A DNA stretch of 39,981 nucleotides from Aquificales bacterium (GCA_027078675.1 JALWWX010000216.1:1-39981); one strand, 5' to 3'. Counted from the first letter of the stretch, positions 19,900-29,767 are shown. Made by a program: numbers and translations. The notes: generated by a model from the letters alone, not told the origin.

Positions 19900-20310
19900 A
19901 TGAGAAAGGAAGAAGCACTGTTAATACTTGAAGACAACAGGCACCAGTATGAGTCAGCATTTAAATATGTAGCCAAATTGGGAATGCCTGTTATTCTCCT
20001 TGTAATCCTTGAAGATATATATACACTTGAAAAAACTTCCACATCCCTTGGTGTACCCTTTTCTAAGGATCTGTTACCGAAGGCTAAGGAAAGGGTAAAT
20101 AATAAAATTGACACTGTACTTGAAAAAATAAAAGTTGATATTGTAGAAAGAAATATTGTAGCTGGACCTATGGAGGAAACTGCCATTAAATATATCAGTG
20201 ATAAAGAGCCAGAAACAGTTATAATATGTTTTTCTGATTTTCATAAGTCTGTTAAGTTAGCTGATAAAATTGATAGAGACCTGATGATAATAAAGTTGAG
20301 AGGAGGTTAA
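19900..20310 (+). CDS. Small Usp-like protein encoded between atpB and atpE, function unknown
   Basis: A 136-residue soluble protein starting at ATG 19900, one base after the atpB stop. The pattern of strands and helices ([16 protein letters not shown], a helical middle, [34 protein letters not shown]) looks like a universal-stress-protein fold. The usual ATP-binding GX2GX9G(S/T) loop is absent; only ICFSD stands in its place. There are no membrane segments, so it is not an AtpI/AtpZ-type assembly factor. Its 3' end is 2 bases from atpE, so it is translated with the F0 genes. A role in F0 biogenesis or regulation is inference from position only. Confidence 0.6.
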   Translation: MRKEEALLILEDNRHQYESAFKYVAKLGMPVILLVILEDIYTLEKTSTSLGVPFSKDLLPKAKERVNNKIDTVLEKIKVDIVERNIVAGPMEETAIKYISDKEPETVIICFSDFHKSVKLADKIDRDLMIIKLRGG

Positions 20311-20312
20311 AA

Positions 20313-20654
20313 ATGGGAAAGATATTGTTTGCCATCCTTCTTACTTTGACCGGTATTGCATCAGCGGAAGAAGCTGCATCAGCATCTTCTTCTGATAAGG
20401 CTCTTTTCTACGGTCTTATGGCTATAGCAAGCGGACTTGCAATAGGTCTTGCAGCCCTTGGGACGGGTATAGGTATGGGACAGGCGGTAAGAGGTACACA
20501 GGAAGGTATAGCAAGGAATCCTAATGTGGGAGGAAGACTGCAAACCGTAATGTTCATTGGTTTGGCATTCATAGAAACCCTGGCTCTGTATGCATTGATC
20601 ATTGCTATAGTGTTTGTTTTTACAAATGTGTTTTCCGGAAGGGCAGGATTCTGA
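20313..20654 (+). CDS. atpE: F0F1 ATP synthase subunit c, with N-terminal signal peptide
   Basis: The c-ring subunit. The 113-residue protein is longer than the usual 75-90 because residues 1-18 form a signal peptide ending in an ASA site (GIASA|EE). The hairpin follows: helix 1 (about 31-58), the polar loop RNPN (68-71) and helix 2 with the ion-carrying Glu at position 88 in FIETLALY. By ungapped alignment to the loop Arg, the position of the Na+-ligand Gln in helix 1 is a Met, so proton coupling is more likely. A strong AGAGGAGG precedes the ATG. A c subunit with a cleavable signal is known from Aquifex aeolicus. Confidence 0.95.
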   Translation: MGKILFAILLTLTGIASAEEAASASSSDKALFYGLMAIASGLAIGLAALGTGIGMGQAVRGTQEGIARNPNVGGRLQTVMFIGLAFIETLALYALIIAIVFVFTNVFSGRAGF

Positions 20655-20670
20655 GGGGAGTTTTTCCCCT
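20654..20670 (+). terminator. Small GC-rich hairpin after atpE, possible terminator or attenuator
   Basis: AGGGGA and TCCCCT pair in a 6-base stem around GTTTT. The following T tract is interrupted (TCCCCTTTATAATT), so this would be a weak intrinsic terminator. It separates atpE from the rpmH promoter. Confidence 0.4.
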
Positions 20671-20677
20671 TCCCCTT

Positions 20678-20683
20678 TATAAT
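20678..20683 (+). promoter_or_regulatory. -10 box TATAAT for rpmH-yidD-yidC
   Basis: A perfect TATAAT lies 21 bases before the rpmH ATG, and GGGAGG (20692-20697) provides the ribosome-binding site just downstream of the predicted start. No clear -35 is seen. Confidence 0.45.
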
Positions 20684-20704
20684 TAATTTACGGGAGGCAC
20701 TGAA

Positions 20705-20848
20705 ATGTCCAATGCGTTGAAACCTCATATATCAAAGAGGAAGAAAAGGAGAAAAAGTGGTTTTCTTGCGAGAATGTCAACTAAGAGCGGTAGAAAAATA
20801 ATAAGAAACAGAAGAAGAAAGGGGAGAAAGAGGCTTGCACCCTCATGA
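20705..20848 (+). CDS. rpmH: Ribosomal protein bL34
   Basis: A 47-residue, very basic protein: [18 protein letters not shown], then the L34 signature [19 protein letters not shown] and the ending KGRKRLAPS. It is a structural protein of the 50S subunit. Its TGA overlaps the yidD ATG (ATGA). In most bacteria rnpA, the RNase P protein gene, follows rpmH; here it does not. Confidence 0.95.
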   Translation: MSNALKPHISKRKKRRKSGFLARMSTKSGRKIIRNRRRKGRKRLAPS

Positions 20849-21051
20849 AGAACCTTTTGATTAATCTTATAAAATTATGGAGATTTCTTATCTCTCCCCT
20901 CTACCCCCCTTCCTGTAGATATCATCCTACTTGTTCTGAATATGCTATCTTATCCTTAGAAAAATACGGGATCATAAAAGGAAGTGTTAAAGCCTTATAC
21001 AGAATTTTAAGGTGTAATCCTTTTAGTAAGGGAGGTATTGATTATCCCTGA
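20845..21051 (+). CDS. yidD: Membrane protein insertion efficiency factor YidD
   Basis: A 68-residue YidD protein that helps YidC-dependent insertion at the inner membrane. It has the N-terminal amphipathic helix ([16 protein letters not shown]) and the conserved three-Cys pattern [12 protein letters not shown] ... [16 protein letters not shown]. It starts inside the rpmH stop and its own TGA overlaps the yidC ATG by one base. Confidence 0.94.
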   Translation: MKNLLINLIKLWRFLISPLYPPSCRYHPTCSEYAILSLEKYGIIKGSVKALYRILRCNPFSKGGIDYP

Positions 21052-22535
21052 TGGAAGGAAGGGAAATTGATACTAAAAGACTTTTGCTGTTTTTTGTTTT
21101 TATGATCCTTTTTATTATATCTTATCAGTTTATAGCCTATTTCTTTATTCCTAAGGAGGATGTAGTAAATCAAGAGAAGGTACAAGAAAAGAAAGAAATA
21201 AAAATAGATAGGATCATTCTTCCTGAAAAACCAAAATTAAATGAAAAGTCATTGTTTAAGTATGAGTCGGAGGACTTTTATATAGAATTTACAAAACAGG
21301 GAGGAAGGATATATAAATTTATAGACAAAAAGTACAACATGGATCTTATAACTGAAAGGGAGAGGGAGTTAAACCTTTTACCCCTTGAGATTATAACTGG
21401 AAATAAGGAAATTGATAGGATTATTAATACTGCGCAATACGAAATATCTGCTGAAGGTAACAAAATAGTTATGAAAGCCTCGGAGGGGGATATAAGTATT
21501 AGAAAAGTTGTTGAAGTTAATGGGAAGTTAATGAATATTGAAATTGATGTGGATGGTATAAATAATAAGATTTTTCTTAATGCGGGAACTTATCCCGAAG
21601 AGCCTTCCTTTTATACCCATGCGGGTCCTGTTTTAAAGATAGGTTCAGATGTTTTAAGAATTGATGTGGATGATATAGTTGATGAAGAATTATTTACAGG
21701 GAATATATTGTTTGCAGGAGAAGAAAGCAGATATTTCTTTAAAGGATTTGAGGGAAAGATAGACAGTGTTATTGTCAAAAAAATAACAAAAGGTGAAGAT
21801 AGATTTACGTTCACATTTGTATCCTATAATGAACCTATAAAATTCTATGCGGGTGCAAAGGAATATGCCCGTTTTAGAGGTACGGAATTAACAGAAGCTA
21901 TTGATTTCGGCACCCTCAAGATAATAGTTAAACCCATATTTTACATGCTTTACTGGGTTTATGAAAAAACCGGTAGTTGGACACTTTCAATAATAGTACT
22001 TACATTGATTGTTAGGATACTCATGTTTCCCTTAGGATACAAAAGCACCATTGCTATGATGAAGATGTCCAAGCTTGCGCCTAAGATTGAGGAGATAAGG
22101 AACAAATATAAAAAGGACCCTGTAAAAATGCAGGAAGAAATGCTTAAACTTTACAAGGAAGCCGGGTTTAATCCCGCTTCGGGATGTTTACCTATACTGC
22201 TACAGATTCCTATATTTTTCTCATTATATAAGGTGCTTATAATTACGGTAGATCTTAAATTGGAGAGGTTTTTATGGGTTTCAAGTCTCGCGGATAAAGA
22301 TCCCTTCTATATACTGCCCATACTTATGGGTGGTTCAATGATACTTCAACAAAAGCTCCACCCCAGTCCTGACAGTAGACAAAATTTAATTATGTACCTT
22401 TCAGCTATTGCTTTTACTTTCCTTTTTGCGTCCTTTCCATCGGGCTTGGTCTTCTACTGGACACTTAACAATATCTTAAATATATTACAAAGCTATATTA
22501 TTAAAAGGGTAATGCTTAAATCCGATGGAAAGTAG
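21051..22535 (+). CDS. yidC: Membrane protein insertase YidC
   Basis: YidC inserts and folds inner-membrane proteins, including F0 subunit c and others. The 494-residue protein is the long Gram-negative form: an N-terminal anchor (about 8-28), a large periplasmic domain (about 50-290) and a C-terminal core of five membrane helices with IIVLTLIVRILMFPLGYKS and GCLPILLQIPIFFSLYKVL. The hydrophilic-groove Arg is in the first core helix (IVRIL). Proximity to atpE, a known type of YidC substrate, is noted as context. Confidence 0.95.
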   Translation: MEGREIDTKRLLLFFVFMILFIISYQFIAYFFIPKEDVVNQEKVQEKKEIKIDRIILPEKPKLNEKSLFKYESEDFYIEFTKQGGRIYKFIDKKYNMDLITERERELNLLPLEIITGNKEIDRIINTAQYEISAEGNKIVMKASEGDISIRKVVEVNGKLMNIEIDVDGINNKIFLNAGTYPEEPSFYTHAGPVLKIGSDVLRIDVDDIVDEELFTGNILFAGEESRYFFKGFEGKIDSVIVKKITKGEDRFTFTFVSYNEPIKFYAGAKEYARFRGTELTEAIDFGTLKIIVKPIFYMLYWVYEKTGSWTLSIIVLTLIVRILMFPLGYKSTIAMMKMSKLAPKIEEIRNKYKKDPVKMQEEMLKLYKEAGFNPASGCLPILLQIPIFFSLYKVLIITVDLKLERFLWVSSLADKDPFYILPILMGGSMILQQKLHPSPDSRQNLIMYLSAIAFTFLFASFPSGLVFYWTLNNILNILQSYIIKRVMLKSDGK

Positions 22536-22537
22536 GG

Positions 22538-25084
22538 ATGAATATAAAAAATTTTCTCATACTTTCTCTATCAGTATCTGTACTTATTTTACTAATATTA
22601 ATATACGGGGTTAGTTTCTTCATTTTTGATTCAATTATTGAAGACAGGGCTGTAAAACTCTCCAGAGCTTTGGCAAAGGAAACGTTCAACAATATGTATC
22701 AAATAATGAAGAGAGGGTGGACGAGGGAAGAAGTCCTTGAGTTTTTAAAATCTCTAAGTAGCTCCTATAAGGATACACCCTACGAGCTGGGTATATACAG
22801 GGGAGAAATAGTAAAGGAGCTTTTTGGTGAGGTTCCTGAACCAGAGAAATCAAAGGAGGTTATAGAAACATTTAAAACGAAGAAGCCCCTGTATGTGAGG
22901 AAGGGTGATACTTTTATCTATACCTATCCCATTATAGGAAAAAGGGAATGTTTAAAGTGCCATGTTAATGCAAAGGTTGGTGATATCTTTTGCGTTCTTG
23001 AAGTTAAACATGATATGGGTCCCGCACTTAAAAGTTTGAGACAGAGATTACTTATGTTTTTTATGTTTCTATCTCCCATCCCCATAGTTGGGGCCTTCGT
23101 TATAGGTTCTGTTGTTAGCAAAAGAATACATTCATCTGTAGAAATGTTAAGAAACAATGTAAAGAACATTAACAAAATAAGCGACCTGAGGCACATAGAA
23201 ATAAAGAAGGGCAATATTCCCTTTAAAGAGATTGAGGATATATTCCAGGAAGTGAACACCCTTGTTACTAAGCTGAAAAGTGTAGCAATAGACAGGGACA
23301 TTCTTGAATTTGAAATAAAACTGTTGGAAAGGTTTGTTATCACTTCTGAAATAATAAAGGAATGGAGAACATATGTGAAGGATCTTCTTTTCAAGATGAA
23401 TGCTGTTGTGGAAACACATGCTGTTTTTTGTGCTTTTCTTGAAGACGAAAGTATAAATATAGATATATTCTGGAGAGCTAAACCTTCTGTTAGGGCGCAA
23501 TATATAACGGAAAATTTCATAAAGGAAAAACTTTCAAGTATATCCATATTTGCAACGGGTAAGATTGACAGTGCAGGCATATCACATAACATAGGTGATG
23601 CGGAAGGTAGTTCCCTTGATTTTGCTGGTTTACATGATGTTGAAATATATACAAGAGTTGCTATCTTAGAAAAACCCAAGATTGCGGGCCTTTTTGGAAT
23701 AATAGTCAAAAAGGGAGAAGCGTATAAAGATATAAAGGATCTTCTTATGAATGCAATGCTTGCTTCCCTTATAAATGTTATAGGATCGTCAAAAGCCTTG
23801 TATAAGTATATTGAAGAAATTGAATATTATGCGACAAGGGATCCCCTTACTGGTTTATACAACAGAAGGCTGTTCGGTGAGTTTCTTGAACATGAAATTG
23901 AAAGGGCAAAGAGAATAAATACGAATGTAGGTTTGATTTTTATAGATATTGATAACTTTAAGCTCATTAATGATACTTACGGTCATATATATGGGGATAT
24001 GTATTTAAAAGAGGTTGCCCTTGCTTTGAAGAAAAGTATAAGGGAGGAGGATATAGCTGCGAGATACGGTGGTGATGAATTTGCAATAATACTTCCCAAT
24101 TCCGATCTTGACACAACCTTCTTTATAGCAAGAAGGATTAAAAAGTCAATAGAGGATATATATGTTGTATCTTCTAAAGGTGTGTACATAAGATCCACCG
24201 TTTCCATAGGCATAGCAGTATTTCCGGAACACGGTCAGACGACCATGGAGCTGTTGGCAAGTGCGGATAACATGCTGTTACAAGCTAAGGATCAGGGTAA
24301 GAACAGGATATACGGACCTATGGATGAGAGCATAGCTAAAGCGATGGAAAGATATAAGGAGGTAAGCCATCTTATACTTAAAGCTACGGAAAACAAGGAT
24401 CTTATAACGCCTCATTTCCAACCAATAATGAATCTCTCCCAAGAGAAGGTGGAGGCTTACGAAGTGCTAATGAGATTTGGGGATGAGCATATACCTGCAA
24501 GCAAGTTTATTGATATTGCGGAAAGGATGGGAACTATTTATAAGCTTGATACTATTCTGTATGAAAAAACCTTTGAGAAAATCTCATATATAAAGGAAAA
24601 ACATCCGGAGCTTAAATACTTCTTTCTTAATATGTCATCAAGGGCGCTTATACTTGAGGATTTTGTCCTTGATATGGAAAAACTTGCTGTCAAATACGAT
24701 ATAGATCCCGCAATGATAGTATTTGAAATAACAGAGAGACAGGCTGTAAAGACAGAGGACTTACTTATAAAATTTATAACGCGCCTTATAAATGCGGGAT
24801 TCAGATTTGCCATAGATGATTTCGGGTCAGGCTACTCATCATACTACTACTTGAGAAAGATACCCATCCACTTTTTAAAGGTTGAAGGTGAATTTGTTAA
24901 AGGTATGGTAAGAAGCAGGATGGACAGGGCGTTTGTTCACGGTATAGTTTTGCTGGCGAAGGAAGCGGGTATAAAAACCGTTGCTGAGCATGTTGAAACA
25001 AGGCAAATATTTGAAGCGGTGAAAGCTGCAAACTTTGATTATGCTCAGGGTTTTTATATAGGGAAACCTACACCTTATATATAA
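22538..25084 (+). CDS. Membrane GGDEF/EAL protein with a periplasmic c-type heme sensor domain
   Basis: An 848-residue cyclic-di-GMP enzyme. Residues 7-29 form a membrane anchor; the periplasmic domain (about 30-170) carries a CxxCH heme c site, C138-H142 (ECLKCH); a second membrane helix spans about 171-193, followed by a HAMP-like segment and a GAF-like region (about 250-430). The GGDEF motif is intact (RYGGDEF, 511-515) with an inhibitory-site RxxD (REED) exactly five residues before it. The EAL domain reads EVL at 642-644 and keeps the catalytic set visible in FLNMS, FEITE, DDFGSG, LKVEG, AEHVE and AQGF. Both activities are therefore possible. The sensor most likely reads a redox state or a heme ligand. 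It starts 2 bases after yidC. Confidence 0.9.
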   Translation: MNIKNFLILSLSVSVLILLILIYGVSFFIFDSIIEDRAVKLSRALAKETFNNMYQIMKRGWTREEVLEFLKSLSSSYKDTPYELGIYRGEIVKELFGEVPEPEKSKEVIETFKTKKPLYVRKGDTFIYTYPIIGKRECLKCHVNAKVGDIFCVLEVKHDMGPALKSLRQRLLMFFMFLSPIPIVGAFVIGSVVSKRIHSSVEMLRNNVKNINKISDLRHIEIKKGNIPFKEIEDIFQEVNTLVTKLKSVAIDRDILEFEIKLLERFVITSEIIKEWRTYVKDLLFKMNAVVETHAVFCAFLEDESINIDIFWRAKPSVRAQYITENFIKEKLSSISIFATGKIDSAGISHNIGDAEGSSLDFAGLHDVEIYTRVAILEKPKIAGLFGIIVKKGEAYKDIKDLLMNAMLASLINVIGSSKALYKYIEEIEYYATRDPLTGLYNRRLFGEFLEHEIERAKRINTNVGLIFIDIDNFKLINDTYGHIYGDMYLKEVALALKKSIREEDIAARYGGDEFAIILPNSDLDTTFFIARRIKKSIEDIYVVSSKGVYIRSTVSIGIAVFPEHGQTTMELLASADNMLLQAKDQGKNRIYGPMDESIAKAMERYKEVSHLILKATENKDLITPHFQPIMNLSQEKVEAYEVLMRFGDEHIPASKFIDIAERMGTIYKLDTILYEKTFEKISYIKEKHPELKYFFLNMSSRALILEDFVLDMEKLAVKYDIDPAMIVFEITERQAVKTEDLLIKFITRLINAGFRFAIDDFGSGYSSYYYLRKIPIHFLKVEGEFVKGMVRSRMDRAFVHGIVLLAKEAGIKTVAEHVETRQIFEAVKAANFDYAQGFYIGKPTPYI

Positions 25085-25085
25085 T
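25080..25085 (+). promoter_or_regulatory. -10 box TATAAT for the rhodanese gene, overlapping the upstream stop
   Basis: A perfect TATAAT overlaps the stop codon of the GGDEF/EAL gene and ends 7 bases before the rhodanese ATG, with no Shine-Dalgarno. The transcript should start at the ATG. Confidence 0.5.
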
Positions 25086-25092
25086 ATTAACT

Positions 25093-25977
25093 ATGATAAT
25101 TCTGCTTATTTTCACAATACTTTTTGTTTCTCTAACCTTTGGTGACATAAAACTTATAACCCCGTCTCAATTGAAGGATTTAATTAGGGATGAAAATACA
25201 GTAGTTATTGACTTAAGAAGAAGTATAAAGGACTACTGGAAGGGACACATACCCAAGGCTCAGTGGGTTAATGTTGAAGCTTTCCGTTTTCCTAAGAATG
25301 GAATTCCTGCTTTCTTTATTGATCCTGATTTGTTTGTGGAAAAATTGAGGAATCTCGGTATAGACAGAAACACAAAGGTTGTCCTCTACGACGATAAGGG
25401 TTCATTTATAGCCTTTTATGTAGCTTGGGGACTTGATCTTATAGGTCATCCAGAGATCTATGTGCTTGAGGGTGGGTATAACAGGTATGTGGCAGAGGGT
25501 TTTCCGGTAACAAAAGAATACCCTTCGGTTACTCCTAAGAAGAATTACGGTGATTATAGGGTAAGGGAAGATATAAGGGCTGATATTGAAGAGATTAAAG
25601 AAGCCTTAAAAAGCAAAGAGTATATATTTCTTGATGCGAGACCTCCGGAGCTTTATGAAGGAAAAAAGGGGTTTTGGAAGAGATTAGGGCATATAAAGGG
25701 TGCGGTTAACAGATTCTGGCGTCAGGATTTTGAAGAGGTGGAGGGTAAAAATGGTCTTAAGTACTACTTATTGAGACCTAAGGATGAAATAGCTTTATTT
25801 TATGAAGGTTTGAATATAGGCAAAGGAAAGAAGGTGATACTTTACTGCGGGCAGGGGCTAATGTCCGCTGCTACCTACTATGTACTGAAATACTATCTGA
25901 AAGTAAAAGATGAAGTAAAGCTGTATGACGGTTCTTGGAACGAGTATTCTCAAACAGACTTACCTGCCGAGCCTTGA
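25093..25977 (+). CDS. Exported tandem-rhodanese sulfurtransferase
   Basis: A 294-residue protein with a signal peptide (IILLIFTILFVSLTFG) and two rhodanese domains (about 20-140 and 165-290). The first has YDDKGSF where the active Cys would be and is inactive, as in classical thiosulfate sulfurtransferases. The second has the Cys loop CGQGLMSA, with GHIKGA and LDARPPELY upstream. It should transfer sulfane sulfur, for example from thiosulfate to cyanide or a thiol, in the periplasm; the natural acceptor is unknown. This fits a sulfur-metabolising thermophile. The 3' end overlaps the convergent leuD by 18 bases. Confidence 0.85.
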   Translation: MIILLIFTILFVSLTFGDIKLITPSQLKDLIRDENTVVIDLRRSIKDYWKGHIPKAQWVNVEAFRFPKNGIPAFFIDPDLFVEKLRNLGIDRNTKVVLYDDKGSFIAFYVAWGLDLIGHPEIYVLEGGYNRYVAEGFPVTKEYPSVTPKKNYGDYRVREDIRADIEEIKEALKSKEYIFLDARPPELYEGKKGFWKRLGHIKGAVNRFWRQDFEEVEGKNGLKYYLLRPKDEIALFYEGLNIGKGKKVILYCGQGLMSAATYYVLKYYLKVKDEVKLYDGSWNEYSQTDLPAEP

Positions 25978-26466
25978 TTTTGCATATTCCATGAGTCCTC
26001 CTGCCCTAAGTATATCCATAAGCTCTTTCGGAAACTTAGTAGCTTTATAAACCTCTCCCGTCCTCAATATTTTTATTGTACCGCCTTCAAGATCAACCTC
26101 AACCTCATCTCCATGATTTATTTTATCCACCGCTTCCGGAGATTCCACTATGGGAAGTCCCATATTTATAGCATTCCTGAAAAATATCCTTGCAAAGGAC
26201 TTGGCTATTACCACGGGTACTCCCGCATACTTTATGGCTATGGGAGCGTGTTCCCTTGAGGATCCTGATCCGAAATTCCTCCCAGCCACTATTATATCTC
26301 CCTTTTTATGCTCCTTGGCAAAGTTAGGGTGTTCAGAATCTTCCATTACGTGTTGGGCAAGTTCATAGGGATCCGATGTGTTGAGATAGCGGGCTGGTAT
26401 TATTTGATCAGTATCAACATTATCACCAAACTTCCAAACCTTCCCTCTTATAATATTTCCGCTCAT
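25960..26466 (-). CDS. leuD: 3-isopropylmalate dehydratase small subunit
   Basis: LeuD pairs with LeuC to isomerise isopropylmalate in leucine synthesis. The 168-residue protein is the short archaeal/thermophile type: GKVWKFGDNVDTDQIIPARYLN, then IIVAGRNFGSGSSREHAPIAI and AKSFARIFFRNAINMGLPI, the substrate-recognition loop and swivel domain. leuC is not adjacent. It diverges from lplA across 43 bases with a TATATT box 9 bases before its ATG. Confidence 0.94.
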   Translation of the reverse strand: MSGNIIRGKVWKFGDNVDTDQIIPARYLNTSDPYELAQHVMEDSEHPNFAKEHKKGDIIVAGRNFGSGSSREHAPIAIKYAGVPVVIAKSFARIFFRNAINMGLPIVESPEAVDKINHGDEVEVDLEGGTIKILRTGEVYKATKFPKELMDILRAGGLMEYAKSRLGR

Positions 26467-26475
26467 AGTCTTTTT

Positions 26476-26481
26476 AATATA
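26476..26481 (-). promoter_or_regulatory. -10 box TATATT for leuD
   Basis: On the minus strand TATATT is followed by 9 bases and the leuD ATG, with no ribosome-binding site. It faces away from the lplA box in the same 43-base spacer. Confidence 0.4.
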
Positions 26482-26490
26482 TCATAAATT

Positions 26491-26499
26491 TGCTATAAT
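26491..26499 (+). promoter_or_regulatory. Extended -10 promoter TGCTATAAT for the lipoate ligase gene
   Basis: A perfect extended -10 ends 10 bases before the ATG at 26510. The spacer (TTTTAGCATT) has no Shine-Dalgarno. The leader would be about three bases. Confidence 0.55.
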
Positions 26500-26509
26500 T
26501 TTTAGCATT

Positions 26510-27559
26510 ATGAAAATATACAGGTTGAAAGAGCAAGATAATTTGAGGTCTATAACTATCTTTCATGCTATGGCAAGGCTCGGCTACGAGGGTTTGGTTG
26601 TTGTCTATCCTAAGGAGACATACATAAGTGTGGGCTACTTTGACAAAACCCAAAGCATCATTGATGTAGCCAAGTGTCGGGAGCTGGGTATACCTATAAT
26701 AAGAAGGGAAGTAGGAGGAGGTCCTGTTTTACTTGATGGTAATCAGGTTTTTTATCACCTTATAATGAAAAGGGGTGGATATAAGCTTCCCTTTAAAATA
26801 GAAGAAGCTTATGAGAAGTACTCACAGCCTGTAATAAACACCTATAAAAGGCTCGGCATTGATGTATATTACAGACCTATTAATGATATAGCGGTTAAGG
26901 GGTCCCATAAAAAGATAAGCGGTCAGGGTGCAGCTGACATAGGGGATTCTTTTGTTTTCGTAGGAAGTATATTGCTTAAGTTTGACACTAAGCTTATGTC
27001 TCAACTCTTCAGGGTACCGGAGGAGAAGTTTAGGGATAAACTCTATAAAACCTTAGAGGAAAACATATCTTGGGTGGAGAAGGAAACAGGGAAGATGCCA
27101 TCAAGGGATGAGGTGGAAGATATACTGATTGAAGAGTTTTCAAAGATTATAGATTTTAAAGGTGAAGGTACGATAGGAGATGAGGTTATAGAACTTGCTG
27201 ATAAGCTTAAGGAAGAGTTTACTTCGGATAAGGTTCTGTTTGAGGATACTGGAAGGGAACATAGGGCAATAAAGATAAGAGAAGGGTTGTATGTTAGGAA
27301 CGGTGTTCACAAGGCTAAGGGAGGTCTTGTAAAAAGTGAGGTGTATGTGTGGGAGAATGTAATAGAGAATGTACGGATATACGGAGATTTTACCCTATAT
27401 CCCAAGGAGGCGATACTTGAACTTGAGGAACATCTTATAGGTATACCCTTTGAGAAATCTGCTATTGAAAAAAGGGTAAACGATTTCTTTGCAAAGGACG
27501 GACTTGATTTCCCCGGAGTTACCACGGAGGATATAGTAAAGAGTGTTTACGGAGAGTGA
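26510..27559 (+). CDS. lplA: Lipoate-protein ligase A family enzyme
   Basis: Attaches lipoate to a lysine of acceptor proteins such as GcvH-like or 2-oxoacid dehydrogenase proteins. The 349-residue protein has the catalytic-domain motifs RREVGGGPVLLD (RRxxGGGxVxxD) near residue 66 and the lysine motif KKISGQGAA near 140, and a C-terminal accessory domain (about 235-345, with GVHKAKGGLVKSEVYV). In sulfur-oxidising bacteria related ligases lipoylate the LbpA protein of the sHdr pathway; whether this one does so cannot be told here. The stop abuts the ahcY stop with no base between them. Confidence 0.85.
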   Translation: MKIYRLKEQDNLRSITIFHAMARLGYEGLVVVYPKETYISVGYFDKTQSIIDVAKCRELGIPIIRREVGGGPVLLDGNQVFYHLIMKRGGYKLPFKIEEAYEKYSQPVINTYKRLGIDVYYRPINDIAVKGSHKKISGQGAADIGDSFVFVGSILLKFDTKLMSQLFRVPEEKFRDKLYKTLEENISWVEKETGKMPSRDEVEDILIEEFSKIIDFKGEGTIGDEVIELADKLKEEFTSDKVLFEDTGREHRAIKIREGLYVRNGVHKAKGGLVKSEVYVWENVIENVRIYGDFTLYPKEAILELEEHLIGIPFEKSAIEKRVNDFFAKDGLDFPGVTTEDIVKSVYGE

Positions 27560-28919
<1,360 letters not shown>

Positions 28920-28924
28920 TCAAA

Positions 28925-28942
28925 GGTATATAATAATATACC
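28925..28942 (-). promoter_or_regulatory. AT-rich palindrome holding the tRNA-Asp -10 region
   Basis: GGTATAT and ATATACC form a 7-base inverted repeat around AATA. On the minus strand it contains TATTAT (28933-28938), placed correctly to start transcription a few bases before the tRNA 5' end. It could also act as a fold-back at the end of the upstream gene. Confidence 0.4.
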
Positions 28943-28952
28943 ATATTAGATT

Positions 28953-29750
28953 TTAAAAAGGAGCTTTTACTTCAGTGTAACCCTTAGGTATATTAAACAA
29001 ATTTTTATTTATATTCATCTTTTTAACAGATCTAATGGAAACTTCTCCTCCCTGCATTTCCCATTTTATAGGTACACCATACATTTTTATATTTTTATCT
29101 ACGAATTTCTTCAAATCCTTTAATATATCAGGATTGTTCTTACCGAAATCTGTCATTTTCGCAGCTTTAATAAGCAAATTTATTTTCATTTTCTCTGCTC
29201 CTATTAAGTCTTTGTTGTCCTTTGTGAACCATGCTACAACTTCTATATCTCTTGTGCCTTTTTGCATCCCTCCTGCTTTTATTATTATTTTTCTGACCCT
29301 GTATTTGCCTATCCTTTTATACTCGTTTGTTGGTTTTAGGACATCTTTTTTAACATAGCACTTATTTGTATTGGGATCGCACTCAATAAATGAAGACATA
29401 AAGCTTAATATCATAAATTCTGGTATGTGTGAAAAATCTGTGTAGGTTTTCTTTTGATGATCAATAGAAAATATGTTTACTTTGTTATCTGATATTTTCT
29501 GTATTAATGAAGTTTCTTTCTTTATTACAGGTGGTATTGAATTTCTAACATTATCAGGAAGTTGATCCATGTCCATTTTTATATCCGTTTTTGTATCTAT
29601 CCTCATAGCATTTTTTATTATGTAAACGGTAGATACGCTTTCTATTTCAACATGGGCTTCTTTTCCTTTAGATTCCTGAATAACCATATATCCGTTAATT
29701 GAAAATGATAAAGAGGAGGTTAACAGAAGCGCTATTATTAGGTTTTTCAT
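28953..29750 (-). CDS. Secreted protein of unknown function
   Basis: A 265-residue protein with a signal peptide (NLIIALLLTSSLSFS, cleavage near residue 17). The rest is mostly beta-strand and lysine-rich, with patterns such as MRIDTKTDIKMDMDQLP and NIFSIDHQKKTYTDF that recall LolA-like or DUF4412 outer-membrane lipoprotein-related domains (YiiD/LolA fold); the similarity is weak. It has two Cys (IECDPNTNKCYV) that could form a disulfide. It is preceded by an 80-base GC-rich structured leader ending beside a Shine-Dalgarno AAAGGTGAG. I do not recognise a function. Confidence 0.7.
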   Translation of the reverse strand: MKNLIIALLLTSSLSFSINGYMVIQESKGKEAHVEIESVSTVYIIKNAMRIDTKTDIKMDMDQLPDNVRNSIPPVIKKETSLIQKISDNKVNIFSIDHQKKTYTDFSHIPEFMILSFMSSFIECDPNTNKCYVKKDVLKPTNEYKRIGKYRVRKIIIKAGGMQKGTRDIEVVAWFTKDNKDLIGAEKMKINLLIKAAKMTDFGKNNPDILKDLKKFVDKNIKMYGVPIKWEMQGGEVSIRSVKKMNINKNLFNIPKGYTEVKAPF

Positions 29751-29767
29751 GTCTCACCTTTGCTTAA

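Noticed and set aside
20313-20654. Sodium-coupled c subunit
   Set aside because: The Tyr five residues after the Glu resembles Na+ rings, but by ungapped alignment the Gln ligand of helix 1 is a Met and the Thr after the Glu-Ser pair is a Leu. Proton coupling is more likely.
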